From assembly GCF_000003815.2 (NCBI RefSeq), contig NC_049993.1:3666518-3730517 (forward strand): a stretch of DNA of 64,000 bases, in the 5' to 3' direction. Positions 22,912 through 31,254 of the stretch are shown piece by piece. Every line of letters starts with the position of its first letter. Position 1 is the stretch's first letter. The translations under genes were made by a program, and so were the position numbers. The notes under the pieces are model-generated. The model was not told where the DNA came from. It worked only from the letters and a program-made list of their open reading frames with translations, and ran no database searches. The stretch is from Branchiostoma floridae (lineage: Eukaryota; Chordata; Leptocardii; Amphioxiformes; Branchiostomatidae).

Positions 22912-23409
22912 ATGGATACGTTGAAAGCACAAACAACAGACGTCTTTCGTCAGTTATTATATCACAAAGCCCCAGACTTGTTTCCCCGACACCGGCGACG
23001 CCCCAGTTCTGCGGTGTACGTAAAAGTAGTACAATGGGTGGATGCGATCTCGGCGGACGAGGAATATGAAAAGATTATCGACAATTTCATGGCCAACGTA
23101 CCCAACGCGAGGGATGGGCTGAAAATGGTACTCGAAAAAGTACTGCAAGAGGAACGATTAAACTGGGGTCGACTCGTTACCGCAATGTCTTTCGCCGTGG
23201 ACGTGTGTACGCACGAACGGTATGAAAGAAATACCGACGCCATCTCCACCGAGGTAGCAACGTTGATTTGCGACTATGCGGGAAAATGGTTGTTACGCCA
23301 ACGTGGATGGGACGGATGGCTTGAACGTCGGCGGCACGACAAGTACCCGTCGTTTGTACAGTGCCTCTGTTGGTTTCTCACTGCACGCGTTTGCATCATC
23401 GTGACGTAG
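22912..23409 (+). CDS. Bcl-2-like apoptosis regulator (Polinton cargo)
   Basis: A 165-residue protein with the signature of the Bcl-2 family. A BH1-like segment at about residues 77-98 contains LNWGRLVTAMSFAVDV, where NWGR is the family hallmark. A BH2-like segment at about 126-137 reads WLLRQRGWDGWL. A weak BH3-like stretch lies at about 41-55 (VDAISADEEYE). A short hydrophobic tail at about 146-165 (FVQCLCWFLTARVCIIV) could anchor it in the mitochondrial or ER membrane. The length is typical of compact viral Bcl-2 proteins. The gene is intronless and lies between the two PC4-like genes on the same strand. Viral Bcl-2 proteins usually block host cell death, and that is the likely role here, though pro- or anti-death function cannot be read from sequence alone. 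Confidence 0.75.
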   Translation: MDTLKAQTTDVFRQLLYHKAPDLFPRHRRRPSSAVYVKVVQWVDAISADEEYEKIIDNFMANVPNARDGLKMVLEKVLQEERLNWGRLVTAMSFAVDVCTHERYERNTDAISTEVATLICDYAGKWLLRQRGWDGWLERRRHDKYPSFVQCLCWFLTARVCIIVT

Positions 23410-23623
23410 CATCGTGATGCCCGAGCATGTTAAAACACGCCCACGTACGGTACGCTGGTTGGCCGATGCTCTGTGCAAGACGGATTTGTATTTACATGAG
23501 AGGATGAACTGCACGCCGATTGGATGGGGCAGAAAACGAGGGCCTCAAAAAGGCAGACCCGCCGCGATCTAGCGCACCTACGGATCTCCGCAGCCTCGCT
23601 GACGACCAAGAACACGACGAGCC

Positions 23624-24382
23624 ATGGACGACTCAGTGATTTATCCGCAAGATCTCCAATATTGGAGGACACTGCCCGCGTACACCGGGCTTTCTAAGCC
23701 TCCACAGGCGGACGCAGCGACGCAGACGTCACCCCGGCACGACGGAGCCCGGCCGCCGCCAACTGCGGACGTACCAGACTCTTGGCGCGCGACCGACTCA
23801 GCCCCGACCGTTCAACAACCCCCGACATCGGAGGTTCAGGTTATCAACGAGGTCGACCGAGTAGAAGTCAGGTTCCCTCTCGGCGGAGACGTATTTATTA
23901 CCATCGGCCGTTATAAGGGGAAACCGCTGGTGGCTGTGCGGAGGTTCTATCGACCATGTCCCGGGAAAGACGTGTGGAAGGCCGGTAAACAAGGGCTGGT
24001 CCTAGCGCCAGAGCAATGGCTGGCACTCAAACGCAACATGAGCAGCGTGTCGTCAGAGCTCCTGGCTTGCGGGTTTTCATCCATGCACATATCCTACAAG
24101 TACAACGGGAGCACGTTCCCACCCAGCCGTTTTGACCTGGGAAACCAACGATATGCCATCGTGGAGCTGTTCAGAGGGGAAGCGGTCGTGAATCTACGAG
24201 AGTTTTTCAGACCGGATGCAGATCACGACAAACTTCTCCCGACCAAGAGAGGGCTCAACCTATCAGCGCCGCAGTGGGATGTCCTGGAGGAATGGGCAGA
24301 CAAGATCGATGCCGTCCTGAAAACCGTCCTTGAGCAGAAATTGCTGTCCAGCAAAGGCCTGGCCGAAATCGCGAACCAGTGA
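23624..24382 (+). CDS. Tandem PC4-like domain protein 2 (Polinton cargo)
   Basis: A 252-residue paralogue of the protein at 22146. An 80-residue proline-rich leader is followed by PC4-like copy 1 (about 80-143, LVAVRRFYRP and LAPEQWLALKRNMSSV) and copy 2 (about 168-232, VVNLREFFRP and KRGLNLSAPQW). Copy 1 is most like copy 1 of the neighbour and copy 2 like copy 2. The double-domain architecture therefore arose first and the whole gene was then duplicated. Function as for its paralogue: single-stranded DNA binding or transcription control, by inference. Confidence 0.75.
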   Translation: MDDSVIYPQDLQYWRTLPAYTGLSKPPQADAATQTSPRHDGARPPPTADVPDSWRATDSAPTVQQPPTSEVQVINEVDRVEVRFPLGGDVFITIGRYKGKPLVAVRRFYRPCPGKDVWKAGKQGLVLAPEQWLALKRNMSSVSSELLACGFSSMHISYKYNGSTFPPSRFDLGNQRYAIVELFRGEAVVNLREFFRPDADHDKLLPTKRGLNLSAPQWDVLEEWADKIDAVLKTVLEQKLLSSKGLAEIANQ

Positions 24383-24733
24383 TTTGTCACGAAATAAACT
24401 TCATGTGGTACAAACATGGGCAAAGATCTCATTGAAGTGTCTGTGTGTGCAAGTCATTTTATTGCTATAGTAGGTTCGTTCAATAAGCGTGTAAGAGAGA
24501 GAGAGAGTAGGATAGAGAGAGGCGCATGTGCATAAAAGAGGTGCATCTGCATAAAAGGGCTAGCGTTCTAACGAAACAGTCAGTCTCAGAGCTGGAGAGG
24601 CACAAATAACACGTATGGGTTGTCTTCCCCAAATCGCGTTCTTGGGCGAGCACTTTTGTGAGATAGTAGACCGCGTTCATTGCGCGTGCATGTGTATGGG
24701 AGGCCGAATATTTACGTTCTTTCGTGGTTTGGG

Positions 24734-25915
24734 ATGGTTTCCAAGAATCCCGGGAAGAGGAGGAGAACGAAGGCGGGAGGGGGAAGCAAGCGCTACCCCA
24801 CCAATCCTGCCGAGGAATGGCACGACGTCCTCCATAGGGTTTACTACGACCCCAGACATCCTGCAGGGTACGGTGGAGTAGGACGGCTCCATCGAGCCGT
24901 GCGTAACAAGTACGGAGTCACCCGAAAACAAGTAGAAGCGTGGTTGCGTTCTCAAGACACACACACCTTACACAAGCCCATCAGACGACGTTTTCAAAGG
25001 AATCGCGTGATAACCGGAGGAATACACGATCAGTGGCAGGCTGATCTCGCCGATATGTCATCCCTCTCTCGGCAGAATGACGGGTATCGCTATCTCCTGA
25101 CCTGCATAGACGTATTTTCTAAATACGCGTGGGTCGTTCCCATCAAAGACAAGACGGGCCCCACCTTGGCAAAAGCCTTTCAAACCATCATAGCCGAGGA
25201 CGAGCAAAAGCCCAGGTGCCTGCAAACGGATCAAGGCACGGAGTTTCTCAATCGACACGTCCAGTCTCTATTGAAGAAGGAAGGGATCAAATTCTTTACG
25301 ACATTTAGTGTGGAAACCAAAGCCAGTGTGGTGGAGAGGTTCAATCGTACGCTGAAGACGAGAATGTGGAAATATTTCACCGCAAAGAACACGCACCGGT
25401 ACATCGACGTCCTGAGCGACCTGGTGTGGTCCTACAACCGCTCCTACCACCGCAGCATCAAAATGGCTCCCATCGAAGTGAACGAGAAGAACGAGGGCCT
25501 CGTGTGGCATACCCTGTACGGAGAAGATGACATCTCGAAACCTCGGAAAGGGAGAAAACAACCGCCGTCGTTCAAATTTCGAGTCGGAGATTCGGTTCGA
25601 ATCAGCAAATCTAAACTGCGCCTGGAAAAGGGCTATACGCCTAATTGGACCACAGAGATCTTCATCGTCTCCGAACAAATTGCCCGCCGGCCTCCCGTTT
25701 ATCGCGTGAAAGATTACGACGGAGAAGTTTTGAGAGGGACGTTTTACGAAAAGGAGTTGCAGAAAGTTACGAAAAAAGACGACGACGTCTATCAAGTAGA
25801 GGACATCCTGGACACGCGAAGGCGAGGCAAAAAGAAGGAGTTCTTTGTGAAATGGAAAGGATATCCGGCCAAGTTTAATAGCTGGGTGAGAGAAGAGGAC
25901 ATGGTTCCAATATGA
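24734..25915 (+). CDS. Polinton integrase with chromodomain
   Basis: A 393-residue retroviral-type DDE integrase, the enzyme that inserts the element. The catalytic core has D104 (DQWQADLADM), D166 (QTDQGTEF) and E201 (VVERFNRT), with exactly the D-35-E spacing. A basic N-terminus (KNPGKRRRTK) precedes it. An SH3-like basic segment follows (FRVGDSVRISKSKLRLEKGY), then a C-terminal chromodomain (about 345-393; FFVKWKGYPAKFNSWV), which may guide insertion to modified chromatin. The start is the first in-frame ATG. Two CATAAAAG TATA-like boxes lie at about 24530 and 24551. Confidence 0.95.
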   Translation: MVSKNPGKRRRTKAGGGSKRYPTNPAEEWHDVLHRVYYDPRHPAGYGGVGRLHRAVRNKYGVTRKQVEAWLRSQDTHTLHKPIRRRFQRNRVITGGIHDQWQADLADMSSLSRQNDGYRYLLTCIDVFSKYAWVVPIKDKTGPTLAKAFQTIIAEDEQKPRCLQTDQGTEFLNRHVQSLLKKEGIKFFTTFSVETKASVVERFNRTLKTRMWKYFTAKNTHRYIDVLSDLVWSYNRSYHRSIKMAPIEVNEKNEGLVWHTLYGEDDISKPRKGRKQPPSFKFRVGDSVRISKSKLRLEKGYTPNWTTEIFIVSEQIARRPPVYRVKDYDGEVLRGTFYEKELQKVTKKDDDVYQVEDILDTRRRGKKKEFFVKWKGYPAKFNSWVREEDMVPI

Positions 25916-25966
25916 TAAATATCGACGCACGCCCGCACATCGGGCATTGCTCAGACGTACCTCGCC

Positions 25967-26770
25967 ATGGCCAATTCGTTTTACGTCACTCTCCCCAGCG
26001 ATGGGAGTATGGACGTCTTTCAAGAAAACACGGTCACGAATTATCGGACCAAACTGGCTCAGCCCGTAGAACTGTCGGGAGAGTGGGAGGTGGGGCTCGT
26101 CGAGATACAATATCCTCACAGCTGGCTGAACGTTCGGGAAGGCGAAAACACGTTGGTGTATTACATGGTGGACGAAAAAGACGAAGGAAATGGTCGGGAA
26201 TACGAGATCGTCAAAATCTCCGCGGGGCACTACAAGGACGTTTTGCAACTCTTGAAAAGCCTGAACGAGGCCGCCTCCATACGTTACCCTAGCCTCTTCA
26301 AGCAACACGACATGTTTGCTTATGACAGCATCACGAAAAGAGTGACCATGGTCCTGCCTCCCATGGCGCAAAATTCGACGACAACGAAGACTTATCTGAC
26401 GGGGCCATTGGCCGAAAAACTGGGATGGGGAGTAAAAGGCGCCATATACGGAAGCTGGGTACAGGCACCACGTCCAGCCGACCCCGACCTGGGCTTTCAC
26501 TCCCTGTACGTGTACGGGGATGTCGTGCAGCATCGTCCGATGGGTGGACAGAAGGTCCCTCTGCTGAGAATCGTCAAAATCGAGGGCCAAGACGGGGACA
26601 TCGTCGATCACCCTATCCCCACGCCGCACTACATACCCCTGGCCAGGAAACGGTTCGAAACGATTGAAATCGATATAAGGAACGACCTCGGCGAACCCGT
26701 GCCATTTGTGCAAGGGCGAGTGATCGTAACACTTCACTTCCGACAGAGGCGGTCTTCCTACTTTTCCTAG
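25967..26770 (+). CDS. Polinton minor capsid (penton-type) protein
   Basis: A 267-residue protein matching the single-jelly-roll penton or minor capsid protein of Polintons by its start (SFYVTLPSDGSMDVFQENT), by the typical WEVGLVEIQYPHSW segment and by its place before the major capsid gene. It would form the capsid vertices. It overlaps nothing, and the next gene begins 3 bases after its stop. Confidence 0.8.
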   Translation: MANSFYVTLPSDGSMDVFQENTVTNYRTKLAQPVELSGEWEVGLVEIQYPHSWLNVREGENTLVYYMVDEKDEGNGREYEIVKISAGHYKDVLQLLKSLNEAASIRYPSLFKQHDMFAYDSITKRVTMVLPPMAQNSTTTKTYLTGPLAEKLGWGVKGAIYGSWVQAPRPADPDLGFHSLYVYGDVVQHRPMGGQKVPLLRIVKIEGQDGDIVDHPIPTPHYIPLARKRFETIEIDIRNDLGEPVPFVQGRVIVTLHFRQRRSSYFS

Positions 26771-26772
26771 AT

Positions 26773-27183
26773 ATGACTGGACAGCGAGGAGGACAGTTGC
26801 CGGTGTATTACGGACGGTCTATGCAGCGTGGTTACGGGTTGGGAGGGATTTTTCGCGGTTTGCTCAGATCCGCCGTACCCCTACTGAAACGAGGGGCCCA
26901 AAATGTGGGAAGACAGGCTCTAAAGAGCGGTATGGATTTAGCTCAAGACGTCTTAAACGGTCAAGGGGTCAAACGCGCTGCCAAACGTAGAGCCGGCGAG
27001 TTTGGACAACGTCTGTTGTCTGGGCAGAAAAGAGCCAGGGTGCGTGCACCAGTGGGGCAAAACAAAGGAAGAGGGGCGGGCAGGGGAAAGAAGCCATTAA
27101 AACGTGGAACGAGACCGCGCACAGCCAGTCGCAAGAGAGCCGGTGCACAGCGCGGACGTACCTCTCCCGATATCTTCAGCTAG
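26773..27183 (+). CDS. Small basic virion-type protein
   Basis: 136 residues, strongly basic and rich in Gly, Arg and Lys. The N-terminus has a GYGLGGIFRGLLR segment and an amphipathic helix (LKRGAQNVGRQALKSG). The C-terminus is an Arg/Lys-rich tail (KRGTRPRTASRKRAG). Similar small genes sit between penton and major capsid genes in Polintons and resemble adenovirus core or membrane-lytic precursors (pX or pVI), which the viral protease cleaves. That role is inferred from composition and place. Confidence 0.6.
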   Translation: MTGQRGGQLPVYYGRSMQRGYGLGGIFRGLLRSAVPLLKRGAQNVGRQALKSGMDLAQDVLNGQGVKRAAKRRAGEFGQRLLSGQKRARVRAPVGQNKGRGAGRGKKPLKRGTRPRTASRKRAGAQRGRTSPDIFS

Positions 27184-27199
27184 TCACGATATAAACGAC

Positions 27200-28537
27200 A
27201 TGGCCCACATTCACCCCCTGTCGTGTTCCTGCACCAAATCAGAATTGGATCTGTTTGAAGTACCACCAACTCAGACGACCATAACGGACGGTAGATGGGT
27301 AGAGTATCATCCGGTGGCCAGTCTCGCCGAGTCTTCCCCGATAGAATTTGACATTCCTGGAGCGGGAGAAGAATTTACGGACCTTTCCCAGACGAAATTG
27401 TACGTGAAAGCCAAGATCGTTCTCCCTAACGGCAACGACCTGCCGGACAACGCCAAGGTAGGCCCGGTAAACCTGTGGCTTCAATCGCTCTTCTCGCAAG
27501 TCACGGTTACGGTCGCAGGCAAGGACATAACGGATTCCACTAATTGCTATCCATATCGTGCCTACCTGGAGACGCTGCTAAACTTTGGGTCTGAAGCAAA
27601 GCAAACGCAGCTGACCTCTGAACTTTTCTATCAAGACACGCCGGGACGACTTCACTTGGTCGACCCCTACCCGAACCCGGCAGATCAGGACGCAGTGGCA
27701 AATGAAGGATTGGTGAAGCGTGCCAACATGACCCGCAACAGTCGCGAAGTGGACCTCATAGGACCGCTACACGTCGACCTGTTCCATCAAGACCGCTATT
27801 TGCTCAGCAAAGTCGACGTTAAAATCAAGCTGCACCGATCGAAACATCAATTCTGTCTGATGTCGCCTGGAGATCAGTTCAAAATTGTCATCACGGAGGC
27901 TGCCGTCTTTCTGAGAAAGGTCAACCTGTTACCCACCTATCAGCTGTCCATCGAAAGTCAACTCAACAAGCAGACGGCCAAGTATGCCCTTAAAAGGGTG
28001 CAATTAAAACCTTTTACAATTCCCCGTGGTAATCATTCAGTGTCGAGCGACAATCTGTTCCTGGGACAGGTCCCCAAACGCGTGGCGATCGCTCTGGTGG
28101 ACAACGCAGCATTCCAGGGGTCTTTCGGTACCAACCCCTTTAACTTTCAACACTTTAACTTGAACTACATCAGTCTCTGCGTCAATGGGCAGGAGGTGCC
28201 TCACAAAGCGCTGACACCCAACTTTGCCGAGGGACAGTACGTCAGATCCTACATGAACTTGTTTGGAACGACAGGCAAGCAAGGGCAAGACAGCGGGAAC
28301 CAGATCGCGAGAAGTGACTACGACAAGGGCTTCACGGTGTGGTGTTACGATCTAAGTCCTGACCTCTGCGGCCTCGGTGGGGACCATTTTAACATAATCA
28401 GACAGGGAAACCTTCGCCTGGAGCTGCATTTTGCACAGGCTTTGGATCAAACGGTGGTGGCGGTGGTCCTCGCTGAATTCGACAATCTCCTGGAGATTGA
28501 CAGGCAGAGAAACATCAGCTTTGACTACAGCAACTAG
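27200..28537 (+). CDS. Polinton major capsid protein (double jelly roll)
   Basis: 445 residues from the ATG at 27200 (MAHIHPLSCSCTKSELDLF). It shows the recognisable Polinton capsid features: VPPTQTTI near the start, IEFDIPG..EFTDLSQTKLYV, the VNLWLQSLFSQVTV segment, and the C-terminal GNLRLELHF..LVVAVVLAEFDN-like strands (here VVAVVLAEFDN). Host genome annotations often call such proteins F54H12.2-like. It would assemble as trimers to form the icosahedral shell. The protease gene follows after 2 bases. Confidence 0.9.
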   Translation: MAHIHPLSCSCTKSELDLFEVPPTQTTITDGRWVEYHPVASLAESSPIEFDIPGAGEEFTDLSQTKLYVKAKIVLPNGNDLPDNAKVGPVNLWLQSLFSQVTVTVAGKDITDSTNCYPYRAYLETLLNFGSEAKQTQLTSELFYQDTPGRLHLVDPYPNPADQDAVANEGLVKRANMTRNSREVDLIGPLHVDLFHQDRYLLSKVDVKIKLHRSKHQFCLMSPGDQFKIVITEAAVFLRKVNLLPTYQLSIESQLNKQTAKYALKRVQLKPFTIPRGNHSVSSDNLFLGQVPKRVAIALVDNAAFQGSFGTNPFNFQHFNLNYISLCVNGQEVPHKALTPNFAEGQYVRSYMNLFGTTGKQGQDSGNQIARSDYDKGFTVWCYDLSPDLCGLGGDHFNIIRQGNLRLELHFAQALDQTVVAVVLAEFDNLLEIDRQRNISFDYSN

Positions 28538-28539
28538 AG

Positions 28540-29085
28540 ATGGACACGAGACAGATGTACGCCGTCTTGCGGAGCGACAAGAACACGGCACCTCACCTCC
28601 GCGGAGTCTTTGCTTCAGATCGGCTTCCGAGGCGTGTACGGGTCTACCCGAGCGCTTACGTCGTTAATACTGACCCAAGCAATAAGCCCGGACAGCATTG
28701 GCTGGCCATCTATTTCGACGGGGAAGGACGGGGCGAATTCTTTGATTCTTATGGCCGTGCACCTAATCTGTATCCCCGCCCTATACTAAGATTTTTGCGG
28801 AGAAATACGCGCCTTCCGTGGCTTCGTAACCAGCGCCAGATACAAGCTAGACTGTCTACCACCTGTGGGCAGCACTGCCTGTTCTACCTCTTGCACAGAT
28901 GCAGAAATATTCCGATGACTAACATAGTCGATATGTTTAGCAGTGACTTAGAACTGAACGATGTATCCGTAGCAGAGTTTATAGAGCGTCATTTTGATAT
29001 AGATGCTCCCGTTGTCGACATTGAGCTCGTCATGCGACAGATAGCGAGAACCCTTGAAGACTTTGATCGAGCGTTTAACGACTAA
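28540..29085 (+). CDS. Adenain-like cysteine protease
   Basis: A 181-residue maturation protease of the adenovirus-protease family. Catalytic set: His53 (GQHWLAIYFD), Asp69 (FFDSYG), and Gln111 and Cys113 (TTCGQHCLFYL). It would trim capsid and core proteins during assembly. It ends the rightward gene block, and an AATAAA at 29158 lies shortly after. Confidence 0.9.
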   Translation: MDTRQMYAVLRSDKNTAPHLRGVFASDRLPRRVRVYPSAYVVNTDPSNKPGQHWLAIYFDGEGRGEFFDSYGRAPNLYPRPILRFLRRNTRLPWLRNQRQIQARLSTTCGQHCLFYLLHRCRNIPMTNIVDMFSSDLELNDVSVAEFIERHFDIDAPVVDIELVMRQIARTLEDFDRAFND

Positions 29086-29317
29086 CGTATGCATGGTTAA
29101 CCATATACTATATGATATAGCTTTAGAGTGTAGTATTGACTGTAGCAAGTTGTTATGAATAAATATCATGAAAACGTACATCGGTCATAGCGTGGTTTCT
29201 TTTCCGCACACACCCAATCACACACACACACACAATCGCACACACAAATAAATGGAAAACCAGTCTCTATATCTAGGCCCGCGTCCGAATCACGGGAAAC
29301 TTTACTTGTTAACGCTA
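29086..29317. other. Convergent intergenic space inside the Polinton
   Basis: An AATAAA lies at 29158 on the plus strand, and a (CA)n tract runs over 29220-29245. It separates the rightward and leftward gene blocks. Confidence 0.6.
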
Positions 29318-30133
29318 TTAAGTCCACGACATTTCCGAGAAGCTCCCTTTTGCAGATGACGTAGTGCCTGCACTGCCAACTTTCCACTTCTTTCCTGGGA
29401 TTCTTTGAGCGACAACACGACGTCGCTTGGGTTGGGGTGTTGGGAGGACGTCTTCGCTCTCTCCGTCTGACAGATCTTCACCACGGGCGGTGCGGCTCTT
29501 GTGACGTTGGATCACGGACAGCCGGGTCGGGTGCCTGATAGCGGCTTCCGGCGCATTGATGCGTGCCAGGCCCCTGGCGAAAGATTGCCAGCCGGTGGGA
29601 TTGAACCCGTGCCTCCTTTGCATCGCGTCTCTAATCAAGTCGGACACATTTGAGCCTGGGACCACTTGTTTGTTGTAGAGCAACTGTCCCTGATCGTTAT
29701 AACCGATGATGTCACCGCCCTTGTGTTTGATGACGTTGAGCATCTGTCGTGCGCGAGCTTTCATGGTCTTGGGAAAGGCCTCCAGTATGCTCTTGTCTTC
29801 TTTGCCGCCGGCTGCGGGGGTGCTGGGGGACTTTTCATCCGTGGTGGCGTCCGTGGTAGCGGTGTTGGTGACGGTAGGAGGTGAGGACAATACCCTGACC
29901 GTGACGGGCTCTGTGCGACGCTTATCTCTGTACGTCAAATAACGCTGCAAGAGTTGTTGGTACAAGGTAGCTTTCTCGTCGTCCGGAAGATCGGGTCGTT
30001 CCATCACCGATTTCATTTCCTCGTCCAAGGTAACGGCGGTCTTGACCAGGGGAGAGGTCTGTTCTTGTTGCTTAGCCTGAATCGTTGATAGCAATTCTTG
30101 CGGCACGAGTGCCATCTTTCTGCTGTGTTCCAT
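29318..30133 (-). CDS. Conserved Polinton protein of unknown function, 271 aa
   Basis: Not assignable to an enzyme family. The N-terminal half is polar with likely helices (DEEMKSVMERPDLPDDEKAT) and a Thr/Ala/Pro-rich linker. A compact region at about 130-185 (AFPKTMKARARQMLNVIKHK and FNPTGWQSFARGLARIN) and a basic tail (QPKRRRVV) follow. Proteins with the GWQSFARGL-type segment are common next to Polinton ATPase and polymerase genes. It probably belongs to the virion or replication set. Confidence 0.6.
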   Translation of the reverse strand: MEHSRKMALVPQELLSTIQAKQQEQTSPLVKTAVTLDEEMKSVMERPDLPDDEKATLYQQLLQRYLTYRDKRRTEPVTVRVLSSPPTVTNTATTDATTDEKSPSTPAAGGKEDKSILEAFPKTMKARARQMLNVIKHKGGDIIGYNDQGQLLYNKQVVPGSNVSDLIRDAMQRRHGFNPTGWQSFARGLARINAPEAAIRHPTRLSVIQRHKSRTARGEDLSDGESEDVLPTPQPKRRRVVAQRIPGKKWKVGSAGTTSSAKGSFSEMSWT

Positions 30134-30148
30134 GACGACAGAGCGGCG

Positions 30149-30484
30149 TTACTTCCGTCCACCTCCAAATAAGGAACTAATTGCATTAATAATAGGACTG
30201 AGTAGAAGAGACAGGAACCCACCCTTCTGGATCAACGTCTGTCTTTTCTTGGTCAGGGGAACCTTCTTATCGCCAAGCTGACGCAGAGTGGCTTTGTGCC
30301 GAGCCAGACCTTTCTTCTGGGCCGGTGTGAGACGAACGTTGCCCTTCAAGACGTTGTGCGTGCAGTCACAAATCGATTTCAAGAGATCGTTAGGGGCGGA
30401 CGACAGAATGGCTTTTCGCAATTTCGGGTTGGCCTTGCTCAACACCCGGAGACAATCGGCGTGACGATGTAACCTCTTCGACAT
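30149..30484 (-). CDS. Small conserved Polinton protein, 111 aa
   Basis: Basic, with LTPAQKKGLARHKATLRQL and a C-terminal hydrophobic stretch (FLSLLLSPIINAISSLFGG) that could be a membrane or amphipathic helix. Similar small proteins with NVLKGN..LTPAQKK recur in Polintons and in many animal genome annotations. Function unknown. The start is the first in-frame ATG (30484). Confidence 0.6.
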   Translation of the reverse strand: MSKRLHRHADCLRVLSKANPKLRKAILSSAPNDLLKSICDCTHNVLKGNVRLTPAQKKGLARHKATLRQLGDKKVPLTKKRQTLIQKGGFLSLLLSPIINAISSLFGGGRK

Positions 30485-30528
30485 CTTCGGCAAAATGAGA
30501 CCGTGGTGTGGACGAACGGAACGTTTTA

Positions 30529-31176
30529 TCACTTTCTCAGGTACACTTGGGGTTGCGGCGTCAGCATGTTGGTTCTCACGCGCAGGTCCTCAGGCGTTTC
30601 GGGATGGAGGTCAAGGAAGAGATGCCCGTACGTCGTCTTATTCACGGCGTCTTCGTAACACTCTCGAAGAAATTTACCGTGCCCCGGGTACATTTGCCGC
30701 GCTAACGTGGTGATCATGCTTTGATCCCTTGGCGATTTGAACAGGACGATGTAACTGGAGTTTAGAGAAATGGTTCTTAGGCCTTGAAAGAACAAATTCT
30801 GAACGAGAAAAATCACCGACAAGTCACGATGACGGCTGGCTCGGGTAAACAGTTTTGTAACTCTTTGATCCGTATCCTTGGCCGACTCAATCATGAGATC
30901 ATCAATCACTAGCGCGTTGCGGCATGACGGCTTAATGACGTCATTCCAATTGTTGGGAAGGCCCTCTACGAACTGAACTTTTGACCCTAGTTTCGAAGTC
31001 AGCTCGCGGTGGATCTTGTCCTGAAACTCCGAGTACAGCCATACAACGTGTTCAAAAGGCCCGGGATCAAGCCAACTGGCTCCCGTCGTCAGTAGTTTTT
31101 GAGCAAAATAAGATTTTCCAGAGCCAGAACAGCCCGCTAGAACCATTCGACATGGATGGTGTATTCTCGCATCCAT
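30529..31176 (-). CDS. Packaging ATPase (FtsK/HerA type)
   Basis: A 216-residue P-loop ATPase that would drive DNA into the capsid. Walker A is GCSGSGKS (residues 15-22). Walker B is ALVIDD (88-93), followed by a conserved helix and LSVIFLVQNLF, which fits the sensor region. This is the standard Polinton genome-packaging motor. It lies just downstream of polymerase B on the same strand. Confidence 0.9.
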   Translation of the reverse strand: MDARIHHPCRMVLAGCSGSGKSYFAQKLLTTGASWLDPGPFEHVVWLYSEFQDKIHRELTSKLGSKVQFVEGLPNNWNDVIKPSCRNALVIDDLMIESAKDTDQRVTKLFTRASRHRDLSVIFLVQNLFFQGLRTISLNSSYIVLFKSPRDQSMITTLARQMYPGHGKFLRECYEDAVNKTTYGHLFLDLHPETPEDLRVRTNMLTPQPQVYLRK

Positions 31177-31254
31177 ACCCGCAAATGACGTCAAGTCTGG
31201 CCAGCAGTACTATTTATGCGTCTACTATACTATTATAATGACACGCTAGCCTCT

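Noticed and set aside
25268-26737. Long minus-strand frame of 489 codons
   Set aside because: Antisense shadow of the integrase and penton genes; no family resemblance.
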